Origin: Candidatus Woesearchaeota archaeon
GTDB lineage: Archaea > Nanobdellota > Nanobdellia > Woesearchaeales > UBA11576
NCBI GenBank assembly: GCA_019322385.1
Contig: JAHWIS010000083.1
Coordinates: 1-20,503 of the forward strand
Length of the DNA: 20,503 bases
Direction of reading: 5' to 3'
Part shown: positions 13,215 to 19,895 of the stretch, in pieces
How the letters are laid out: the number at the start of each line of letters is the position of its first letter
How positions within the stretch are numbered: the first letter of the stretch is position 1
Made by a program: the position numbers and the translations under genes
Notes under the pieces: generated by a model
Seen by the model: only the letters and a program-made list of their open reading frames with translations
What the model was told of the DNA's origin: nothing
The model's database searches: none

Positions 13215-15662
13215 TTATTCAGCGAGATCTACATCCAGCTTCATGTTGAACTTGTCTGTGACGGTTCCTGTTGCTGTGGCAAAGCTTAGGTCTGTGGCTT
13301 TTATTGTAGCTTTCAGGTCATCAAGTGTCTTTTCAATCTCTATCTTCTCCTCTGGCTTGCATTCGACAGTCACTTTGCATTCCTTTGCGATAGAGACCTT
13401 TTGTTCTGCCTTGAATCTCCGCACAGCAGAGATTATATCAATCGCCAGCTCTCCGGGCCTTTCCACATCATCGCTGATGGCGCTTTCGTCGACAGCAGGC
13501 CAGTCAGAGATATGGATGGACTGCTTACCTTCTTTTTCAGCATAATACATATGATATATTGTCTCGGTTATGTGCGGCGTGATAGGAGCCATCATCTTGA
13601 GCATCGCAAGCGTGGTCTGATAGAGTGTGTACTGTGCTGATCTTCGTGCCTGCTCCCCTCGCTTTTCTGCATTGTAGAGTCGGTCCTTGATTATCTCAAG
13701 GTAGTTGTCGCAGAACGTGTTCCAGAAGAACACCTCTGTCATGCGCTTTGCCTCGCCTGTCCTGTAATCATAGAAATTCTCTGTGGCCTGCTTGACCAAT
13801 GAGTTGAGTTTCGACAACATCCAGGCATCGAATGGCTCGATATTGTCGGGCTTATTCGTGTCAAAGTCCTGCAGGTGCATTATCGAGAACTTTGTCGCGT
13901 TCCAGAGCTTTGTGAGGAATTTCTGTCCTGTGACAAGCTCCTTGTCCTGGAACATCAGGTCAGTTCCCCATCTTGCATTGCCTATCCAGTAGCGGACCAC
14001 GTCGACATTGTATTTCTTGAGAAGCTCTTCTGTCCAGACAACATTTCCCTTTGATTTTGACATGCCCCTGCCTTTAGGATCGAGCACGAAGGTTCCTATG
14101 GCAATGTCTTTCCAGGGCTCTTTCTTGAAATGAAGGAATGACTTGAGGATTGTGTAGAATGCCCATGTCCTGATGATGTCATGCGACTGGGGACGCAAGG
14201 TCACAGGGAACATCTTATCGAACCTGTCTGGCTGCTCCAGCCAGCGCACAGCTATCTCAGGGCTCATCGATGATGTCATCCAGGTGTCGAAGACATCATA
14301 TTCAGGATCAACCTCATTGCTGCCGCACTCACAACTCTTGTTTGGGGGCTTTTCTGTCGGATCGATTGGAAGCTCTGATTCTTCTGGCAAAACAGTCTTT
14401 CCGCATTTCTTGCAGTACCATGCAGGTATAGGAACTCCAAAGAACCTCTGCCGTGAGATACACCAGTCCCAGCCAAGGTTATTGGTCCAGTCCTCGAACC
14501 GTTTCCTGTAGAACTCTGGGTGCCACTTGACCTTGTTGCCTGTCTCGATTATCTCCTTTTTGTAGTCCAATGCCTTGATGAACCATTGCTTTGTGACTAT
14601 GAACTCAACAGGATTAGAGCAGCGCCAGCACCCGCCGACATTCTGCTGAAGATCCTCCTGCTTGATCAGTTTGCCTTCTTTTTCCAGGTCTTCAATTGCG
14701 GCATCTTTTGCGTCAGCAAGTGTCATGCCTTTGTATTTGCCTGCTTTCTCGTTCAGGGTGCCGTCAGGATTCACTATCATGACAAGAGGGAGATTGTGGG
14801 TCTTCCACCATTCGATATCTGTCTTGTCACCGAAAGTGCATATCATCACGATACCCGAGCCGAACTCCCTGTCGACTTTCTCGTCAGACATAATCGGGAC
14901 CTTCTGGCCGAAAAGAGGGACAATCGCGTTCTTTCCTATCAGATGCTTGTTGCGTTCGTCATCAGGATGGACAAAGATGCCGACGCATGCTGCAAGAAAC
15001 TCAGGCCTTGTTGTTGCAATCTCGATCTTGTTGCCATCTTCAAGGTCAAAGTAGATATGGTTTAGCTTTGTTGTCCTTTGGGTGTCCTCGACCTCTGCCT
15101 GCGCAAGAGCAGTCTGGTGATAAGGGCACCAAAGGGTCGGCTCTTCTGCGCGGTAGGCATCGCCTTGATTGACCAGTTTGAGGAATGAGGTCTGAGCAAC
15201 CTTCTGTGCTTCTGGTGAGATTGTTGTATAGATAAGGTCCCAGTCATATGAATGTCCAAGTGCGCGGAACACACGGTCAGCATATGCTTTCTCGACTTTT
15301 TTGGATTCTTCCATGCAGAGCTTCCTGAAATCTGCCCTTGTGGTGTCTTTCTTTGATATCTTGAACTTCTCTTCAACATATTTCTCTGTCGGAAGCCCAT
15401 TGTTGTCAAAGCATGGAGGGAAATAGACATTGAAGCCAGCCATCCTCCTGAACCTTGCGATGATCTCGAATTGGGTATAGTGGAGCGCGTGGCCTACATG
15501 CAGATGTCCTGCAGAAGCATAAGGCGGAGGGGTGTCTATTGAGTAGATAGGCTTGTCTGAGCCTGGATTGAACCTGTATATCTTGTTGTCTTCCCAGAAC
15601 TTCTGCCATTTCGGCTCTTCTATTGCTGGGTCGTATTTCTTGGGCGGTTCCTTGGATTCCAT
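13215..15662 (-). CDS. valS: Valyl-tRNA synthetase
   Basis: Class I synthetase that charges tRNA-Val and edits mischarged threonine, 815 residues. The HIGH motif is HVGH within AGHLHVGHALHY (51-62), and the KMSKS motif is GMSKS at 533-537 (PKGRGMSKSKGNVVW). The CP1 editing domain lies between, with TTRPEFLAACVGIFVHPDDER and a later DVFDTWMTSSMSP block. A zinc-finger-like insertion, CKKCGK followed by CECGS, sits before the catalytic domain resumes, as in archaeal ValRS. The C-terminal part holds the anticodon-binding helices and a short tail, without the long coiled coil of bacterial enzymes. The start at 15662 is about 2 nt from the transcript start predicted from the TATA box at 15687-15696, so the mRNA is probably leaderless. 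Confidence 0.97.
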   Translation of the reverse strand: MESKEPPKKYDPAIEEPKWQKFWEDNKIYRFNPGSDKPIYSIDTPPPYASAGHLHVGHALHYTQFEIIARFRRMAGFNVYFPPCFDNNGLPTEKYVEEKFKISKKDTTRADFRKLCMEESKKVEKAYADRVFRALGHSYDWDLIYTTISPEAQKVAQTSFLKLVNQGDAYRAEEPTLWCPYHQTALAQAEVEDTQRTTKLNHIYFDLEDGNKIEIATTRPEFLAACVGIFVHPDDERNKHLIGKNAIVPLFGQKVPIMSDEKVDREFGSGIVMICTFGDKTDIEWWKTHNLPLVMIVNPDGTLNEKAGKYKGMTLADAKDAAIEDLEKEGKLIKQEDLQQNVGGCWRCSNPVEFIVTKQWFIKALDYKKEIIETGNKVKWHPEFYRKRFEDWTNNLGWDWCISRQRFFGVPIPAWYCKKCGKTVLPEESELPIDPTEKPPNKSCECGSNEVDPEYDVFDTWMTSSMSPEIAVRWLEQPDRFDKMFPVTLRPQSHDIIRTWAFYTILKSFLHFKKEPWKDIAIGTFVLDPKGRGMSKSKGNVVWTEELLKKYNVDVVRYWIGNARWGTDLMFQDKELVTGQKFLTKLWNATKFSIMHLQDFDTNKPDNIEPFDAWMLSKLNSLVKQATENFYDYRTGEAKRMTEVFFWNTFCDNYLEIIKDRLYNAEKRGEQARRSAQYTLYQTTLAMLKMMAPITPHITETIYHMYYAEKEGKQSIHISDWPAVDESAISDDVERPGELAIDIISAVRRFKAEQKVSIAKECKVTVECKPEEKIEIEKTLDDLKATIKATDLSFATATGTVTDKFNMKLDVDLAE

Positions 15663-15686
15663 GATTGTTTGAGATTTTAGGTTGAT

Positions 15687-15696
15687 ATTTAAACGT
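15687..15696 (-). promoter_or_regulatory. TATA box of valS
   Basis: Minus-strand CGTTTAAATA centred about 29 nt before the valS ATG at 15662. It predicts a leaderless mRNA. Confidence 0.5.
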
Positions 15697-15715
15697 TTGG
15701 TTGAAATAGGTATTT

Positions 15716-15730
15716 ACTTACATTGTAAGT
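15716..15730. promoter_or_regulatory. Palindromic possible operator between valS and the RFC-L gene
   Basis: ACTTAC-ATT-GTAAGT, a perfect 6-bp inverted repeat with a 3-bp centre, lying about 20-43 bp upstream of the valS TATA box in the divergent valS/RFC-L intergenic region. Its size and symmetry fit a dimeric regulator site such as an Lrp-like or winged-helix factor. No second copy was noticed, so it could be chance. Confidence 0.3.
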
Positions 15731-15782
15731 ATAAGCTTAATTGGGCAAAGCCACAGCCTGAACAGTTCTTGACTTCAACAAA

Positions 15783-15791
15783 ATTAATAAA
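15783..15791 (+). promoter_or_regulatory. TATA box of the RFC-L gene
   Basis: AATTAATAA centred about 27 nt before the ATG at 15814. It predicts a leaderless mRNA and argues against the longer in-frame start at 15682. Confidence 0.5.
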
Positions 15792-15813
15792 CAAACAGGC
15801 ATTTTTTTCAAGC

Positions 15814-17037
15814 ATGAGAGCGCAGGTAAAGCCATGGACCCAGAAGCATATGCCGCAGAAGGTCAAGGAAGTTGTCGGCCAGGATAAGGCGATTGTAGAG
15901 CTCAAGAAGTTTGTGGTCAATTTCAGGAAGGAACGGAAAAAGGCAAGGCTGCTCTATGGCCCTACTGGAAGTGGGAAGACCTGTGCTGTGTATGCGCTTG
16001 CAGGTGAGATGGGGCTTGAGGTTGTCGAGATCAATGCGTCAGACAGCAGGACAGCAGGCAGCATATCAACAACAGTCGGCAATGCCTCATAGCAGATGTC
16101 GCTATTCGCAAAAGGGAAGATAATCCTTGTCGATGAGATCGATGGCGTATCCGGAACAAAGGACAGGGGAGGGATACCAGAACTGGTCAGGGTAATCGAA
16201 GAGACAAAGTTCCCTATCGTTATGACTGCAAATGATCCTTTTGGCAAGAAATTCTCCGCGCTTAGGAAGAAGGCAGGCATGGTCGAATTCGAACCATTGC
16301 AGTACAATCATGTGTTTGATATCATAAACCCCATATCATCTGATGAGAAGATAAAGGCAGAAAGTGATATTCTCAAGTCGATTGCGCGGCGCGCTGGAGG
16401 GGATGCACGGGCTGCCATAAATGACCTGCAGATGCTTAGCGCAAGAGGAGAGATCAAAAAGGAAGATATAGATGTGTTGTCAGACAGGGAGCGAACAGAA
16501 GAGATCGCGACAGCGCTGACAAAGATATTCAAGACAACAGACCCTCTTGTTGCGAAATATTCGTTTGATACTGTAAGCGAAGACCTCAAGCAGTGCCTGC
16601 TCTGGGTTGATGAGAACCTGCCGAAAGAGTATGAGAAGCCGGCAGATCTTGCGCGCGCCTATGATTATGTTTCTAAAGCAGACATCATGAACAGGCGGAT
16701 AATGAGATGGCAGCACTGGAGGTTCCTTGTTTATGTCAATGACTACCTGAGCGCAGGCGTTGCTGTGTCAAAGGATGAAAAATACAGGAAGATAGTTGAT
16801 TACGAGCAGACCCAACGGCTGCTTAAGATATTCATCGCGAACCGGAAGTATCAGAAGCGGCTTGCGATATGTGAGAAGATCGCGGACCAGACACACAGTT
16901 CCAAGAAAGAGGTGCTGAAGAACACTTATCCTTATATCAAATCGATATTCAAGAAAGGCAAGGACAAGGAGATGATGTCAGGCATTGCGGATAAGCTTGA
17001 GTTGGGTGATGAGGAAGTAGAGTATCTGAAGAGGTAA
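15814..17037 (+). CDS. rfcL: Replication factor C large subunit, interrupted by an in-frame TAG
   Basis: AAA+ large subunit of the clamp loader that places PCNA on DNA. Read through one TAG at codon 93, it encodes 407 positions. The first part has the RFC-L start RAQVKPWTQKHMPQ, Walker A GPTGSGKT (49-56) and EINASDSRT. After the TAG, in the same frame, come QMSLFAKGKIILVDEIDG with Walker B (103-110), MTANDPFGKK (sensor 1), RRAGGDARAAINDL (sensor 2 region) and the helical collar. The sequence on both sides is undamaged, so a single codon separates a normal gene. The protein is shorter than typical RFC-L and ends at EEVEYLKR without the usual basic tail and PIP-like motif. The ATG at 15814 is preferred because it lies at leaderless distance from a TATA box. 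The cause could be readthrough, assembly error, a recent nonsense mutation, or two separately translated halves (a second ATG is at 16096). Confidence 0.9.
16090..16092 (+). other. In-frame TAG codon within the RFC-L gene
   Basis: The codons read GCC TCA TAG CAG ATG TCG. The context NAS-TAG-QMSLF aligns with the family's VGxAS-x-QxSLF region, just before Walker B, where a polar residue is normal. One base change from CAG (Gln) or AAG (Lys) would produce it. TAG is a normal stop in seven of the 18 other complete genes' ends visible here, so it is not globally reassigned. Confidence 0.85.
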
Positions 17038-17041
17038 GAAT

Positions 17042-17056
17042 TCTTGTTTTTGTTTT
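17042..17056 (+). terminator. T-rich terminator after the RFC-L gene
   Basis: TCTTGTTTTTGTTTT begins 5 nt after the stop codon, a plausible archaeal U-rich termination tract. Confidence 0.4.
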
Positions 17057-17093
17057 AAGTTAGCGCGCATGAAAACTTTTTTTGACATTCAGG

Positions 17094-17194
17094 CGGTTGA
17101 CACCGCGCTCGCACCTATTCATAAACTGCTTCTGTTTGCCCAACTGCGATCATTTCTGCTTCTTTTTCCACTGCTCGCTAGGCGGTGTCAACCG
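17094..17194 (-). ncRNA. Candidate structured RNA element, copy 2
   Basis: Second copy of the element at 583-680. Arms 17094-17106 and 17182-17194 form a perfect 13-bp stem. Shared loop blocks on the plus strand are GCTCG (17107-17111), GCCCAACTGC (17138-17147), a CTGC block near 17156 and GCTCGCTAGG (17173-17182). The spacing between the first and second blocks is 32 nt, as in copy 1, and between the second and last 34 nt against 35. Compared with copy 1 the stem differs at six pairs, and each time both bases have changed so that pairing is kept. The near-symmetric TATA box at 17223-17232 would start a minus-strand RNA near 17201, the same distance from the stem as in copy 1. It fills most of the gap between the RFC-L and glyS genes. 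Strand and function are inferred, not shown. Confidence 0.5.
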
Positions 17195-17222
17195 TTAAGT
17201 AAACAATGAAATATGCACAAAC

Positions 17223-17232
17223 TATATAAATA
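17223..17232 (+). promoter_or_regulatory. TATA box of glyS, possibly bidirectional
   Basis: TATATAAATA predicts a plus-strand transcript start near 17254 and a 32-nt leader carrying the ribosome site. It could also drive the RNA element on the minus strand. Confidence 0.5.
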
Positions 17233-17273
17233 AAAAACACCAAAACACTGATTTAGGTAGTGTAATCTGTCCA

Positions 17274-17278
17274 GAGGT
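17274..17278 (+). promoter_or_regulatory. Ribosome binding site deciding the glyS start
   Basis: GAGGT ends 7 nt before the ATG at 17286. An in-frame GTG at 17280 would leave only 1 nt of spacing, so the ATG is the start. Confidence 0.6.
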
Positions 17279-17285
17279 CGTGTTA

Positions 17286-18821
17286 ATGACAGCAAAAGAA
17301 GCGAAAAAAGGCTTAAACATTGATGACATGGCTGTATTCTGCAAAAGAAAAGGCTTTGTGTTCCCTAGTTCTGAGATATATGGAGGGATGGCTGGTTTCT
17401 TTGATTATGGGCCTAATGGCACAGAGCTGAAGAACAACCTGAAGAATGAATGGTGGAAGTTCCATGTGCAGTCAAGGCAGGATATAGTAGGCATAGATGG
17501 CAGCATAATAACAAACCCGCAGGTGTGGGTTGCTTCAGGGCACGTGGCCGGTTTCGGCGATGTTATGGTGGAATGCAGGAAATGCCATGAGCGCATGAGG
17601 GCGGACCATCTCATAGAGGAACAGCTCAAGATAGCAGCAGAAGGATTGAGTCCTGAGGACTTCGGCAAGCTGATTGTGGAGAACAATGTCAAATGCTCCA
17701 AGTGCGGCAATGCTGAGCTTGACACGCCCAAGGTATTCAACCTGCTTTTCAAGACAAGTGTCGGAGCAGTCGAAGGAGAGAAGTCTACTGCGTATCTTCG
17801 AGGCGAGACAGCGCAGATCATATTTGCAGAATTCAAGAATGTGTACGAGACATCAAGGTTGAAGCTTCCTTTTGGCATTGCGCAGATGGGTAAGGCATTC
17901 AGGAATGAGATAGCTCCCCGCCATTTCCTGTTCAGGTGCAGGGAATTCGAGCAGATGGAGATAGAGTATTTCATACACCCTGACAAGCATGGCGAATGCC
18001 CATATATCGACGAGGTTGTGGAAGAGAAGCTGCTCGTCTATTCTGCAGAGATGCAGGAGAAGAAACAGGAAGCGCAGGAGATGACAGTCAAGAAATCCCT
18101 TGCAGACGGTGTAGTGAAGAGCCCATGGCACGCATACTGGCTCGCTGTCGAACAGAAATGGTTCCTGGATATGGGCTGCAGGAGAGAGAACTTCCGGTTA
18201 AGGCAGCACCGGAAGGACGAGCTTGCGCATTATTCTTCAGACTGCTGGGACCTGGAGTACAAGTTCCCCTGGGGCTGGAAAGAACTTGAAGGCATTGCAG
18301 ACCGGAGCGACTTTGACCTTCAGCAGCATATGAAGCACAGCAAGAAGGACATGAGCATGCATGATGAGGAGACAAAGAAGAAGGTCGTGCCGCATGTTGT
18401 TGCAGAACCGAGCCTTGGGGTTGACAGGAGCTTCCTGGTATTCATGTTCGATGCATATGATGATGATAAGGAAAGAGGTAACATCGTTATGCACTTCCAT
18501 CCAAAGCTGGCACCGATAAAGGTTGCAGTGCTTCCGCTTGTGAACAAAGTAGGGGAAAAGGCAAAAGAGGTCTTTGCGATGCTGAAGCAGGATATCTTCT
18601 GCTTTTATGACAAGTCAGGAAGCGTGGGAAGAAGATACGCAAGGATGGATGAGGTCGGGACGCCTTTCTGCGTCACGATTGATTTTGATTCGCTTGAAAA
18701 GGATGACGTTACAATAAGGGACAGGGACACTACAGAGCAGGTAAGAGTGAAAATTTCGGATTTGAAGGATATATTAAGGAAACTTATTAATAGCGAGATG
18801 ACATTTAAGGACCTTAAATAA
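17286..18821 (+). CDS. glyS: Glycyl-tRNA synthetase (archaeal/eukaryotic dimeric type)
   Basis: Class II synthetase that charges tRNA-Gly, 511 residues. The N-terminal region has KRKGFVFPSSEIYGG and GFFDYGPNGTELKNN, the hallmark opening of the alpha2-type enzyme. A four-cysteine zinc module is formed by CRKC and CSKC. Glycine-recognition and motif 2 regions are YLRGETAQIIFAEF and FRNEIAPRHFLFRCREFEQMEIEYF. Motif 3 is EPSLGVDRSFLVFMFDAY. The C-terminal anticodon-binding domain begins at LAPIKVAVLPL and ends with the beta-rich TIRDRDTTEQVRVKISDL. All parts are present. The stop is 10 nt before the next ATG, which has its own GAGGAG, so glyS and the membrane-protein gene probably share a transcript. 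Confidence 0.97.
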   Translation: MTAKEAKKGLNIDDMAVFCKRKGFVFPSSEIYGGMAGFFDYGPNGTELKNNLKNEWWKFHVQSRQDIVGIDGSIITNPQVWVASGHVAGFGDVMVECRKCHERMRADHLIEEQLKIAAEGLSPEDFGKLIVENNVKCSKCGNAELDTPKVFNLLFKTSVGAVEGEKSTAYLRGETAQIIFAEFKNVYETSRLKLPFGIAQMGKAFRNEIAPRHFLFRCREFEQMEIEYFIHPDKHGECPYIDEVVEEKLLVYSAEMQEKKQEAQEMTVKKSLADGVVKSPWHAYWLAVEQKWFLDMGCRRENFRLRQHRKDELAHYSSDCWDLEYKFPWGWKELEGIADRSDFDLQQHMKHSKKDMSMHDEETKKKVVPHVVAEPSLGVDRSFLVFMFDAYDDDKERGNIVMHFHPKLAPIKVAVLPLVNKVGEKAKEVFAMLKQDIFCFYDKSGSVGRRYARMDEVGTPFCVTIDFDSLEKDDVTIRDRDTTEQVRVKISDLKDILRKLINSEMTFKDLK

Positions 18822-18831
18822 AGAGGAGACC

Positions 18832-19827
18832 ATGAAAAAAGCAGGTGAGAAGCTCAAATCATTTGCAATACACGCTACATTTGTACTGATAGTCCTTGTA
18901 GGGCTCTATTTTATAGTTGTTTATTCTGCAAGCATAACAGGGCATGCTGTGCTTGATGAAGCTACTGCAAAGGCAAAGCTGGAGAGTGCACTGGAAAGCT
19001 CTGCATTGTTCGGACAGGTGCAGCAGACAAGCATCTGTGTATCCATCAATGAACCTGATCAGCCGCTTTCGCTTCGTGCTGTAAAGACAAGCGCTGGCTG
19101 GACAGTGACAGAGACAATAGGCTTCTGCAATGGCCTTGATGCAGAGGACATCGTGATCCAGTTCCCTGGTTATGACTCATATTCAGAAGTTGTAGACAAT
19201 CCTTCCCCTAGGGCGATTGCGCGAGCAGCGATATCAAGGGATTTTGAGATACTTCCATCAAGATATATTGAGCTCGGCGGGAATGTAATATGCGACGCCA
19301 CATTCAAGGTGAAGTACTGCGGCGCATTGAACACAATGGCAACACCAGCACAGCTCATTGAAGGGGATATGGCCTGCTGCATCGACAAACTGACAAGGTC
19401 GCAGAAGAAGATGCTGGAAGAGCATCTTGAGCAAGACAATTTCAAGGATGAGATAGGCATAGTGGAGACTCCTGGAGGGATTGCAGGCCTGGGCATGACA
19501 ACCAGTATAATAATATTGGTAGTGGTTGTGCTCGCTATACTTGGAGGGGTAGGCGTGGTGCTGATGAAAAAGAAGGGCGCGGTACCAGCAGCAAAGCCAG
19601 AAGCGGTAAGACCAGCAGTGCCAGGAGCTCCTGGCGCGCCTGTGACTGGGGTGGCGCCAGCAGCAGAAAGTCCAGAGGTAACAGAGCTGCGTAATTATGT
19701 TGTGCAGGCAATGGGGCAGGGATACACTGCAGAAGAGATCCGTGCACATCTGCTTGAGATTGGATGGGACCAGGCGACTGCAGATAATGTGGTTAGGCAG
19801 GCGCAGATGCAGCAAGGGCAACAATAG
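18832..19827 (+). CDS. Two-helix membrane protein with extracytoplasmic Cys domain and UBA-like C-terminal domain
   Basis: Function unknown; 331 residues. A basic N-terminus is followed by a membrane helix (about 14-34) that runs into SITGHAVL (34-41). From memory, an ITG-x-A motif after the first helix is recurrent in Woesearchaeota-type surface proteins. The outer domain (about 42-222) has six cysteines (69, 99, 154, 163, 182, 183), enough for three disulfides. A second helix (about 223-245) ends in KKK, placing the C-terminus in the cytoplasm. It continues as an Ala/Pro-rich linker (about 250-280) and a three-helix segment at 284-325 (ELRNYVVQAMGQGYTAEEIR, then GWDQATADNVVRQA) resembling UBA-like modules that recur at the ends of DPANN and Patescibacteria membrane proteins. 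GAGGAG precedes the ATG. It may be part of an operon with glyS. Confidence 0.8.
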   Translation: MKKAGEKLKSFAIHATFVLIVLVGLYFIVVYSASITGHAVLDEATAKAKLESALESSALFGQVQQTSICVSINEPDQPLSLRAVKTSAGWTVTETIGFCNGLDAEDIVIQFPGYDSYSEVVDNPSPRAIARAAISRDFEILPSRYIELGGNVICDATFKVKYCGALNTMATPAQLIEGDMACCIDKLTRSQKKMLEEHLEQDNFKDEIGIVETPGGIAGLGMTTSIIILVVVVLAILGGVGVVLMKKKGAVPAAKPEAVRPAVPGAPGAPVTGVAPAAESPEVTELRNYVVQAMGQGYTAEEIRAHLLEIGWDQATADNVVRQAQMQQGQQ

Positions 19828-19843
19828 GCTGATTCTTTCAATA

Positions 19844-19875
19844 AGCTTTTTATACTATTTAGTCCCAATAAATAA
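19844..19875 (+). promoter_or_regulatory. Promoter region of the MCM-like gene
   Basis: Two TATA-like candidates are present: TTTTTATAC near 19844-19852, giving a leader of about 20 nt with GGGGG before the ATG, and AATAAATAA near 19867-19875, which would give a leaderless mRNA starting at the ATG. I cannot choose between them. Confidence 0.4.
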
Positions 19876-19895
19876 TACCTTATTAATAGGGGGTT

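Noticed and set aside
15682..15813. 44-residue N-terminal extension of RFC-L
   Set aside because: It is in frame and open but lies upstream of the TATA box, does not resemble RFC-L, and overlaps the valS promoter.
16090..16092. TAG read as pyrrolysine throughout the genome
   Set aside because: Seven genes in the window end in TAG at the expected family length, so general reassignment is unlikely. Site-specific readthrough stays open.
583..17194. The paired intergenic elements as integron attC sites or MITEs
   Set aside because: They lack the paired RYYYAAC/GTTRRRY ends and no gene cassettes or integrase are near. MITE ends are conserved between copies, whereas here the ends vary with compensation and the loop is conserved.
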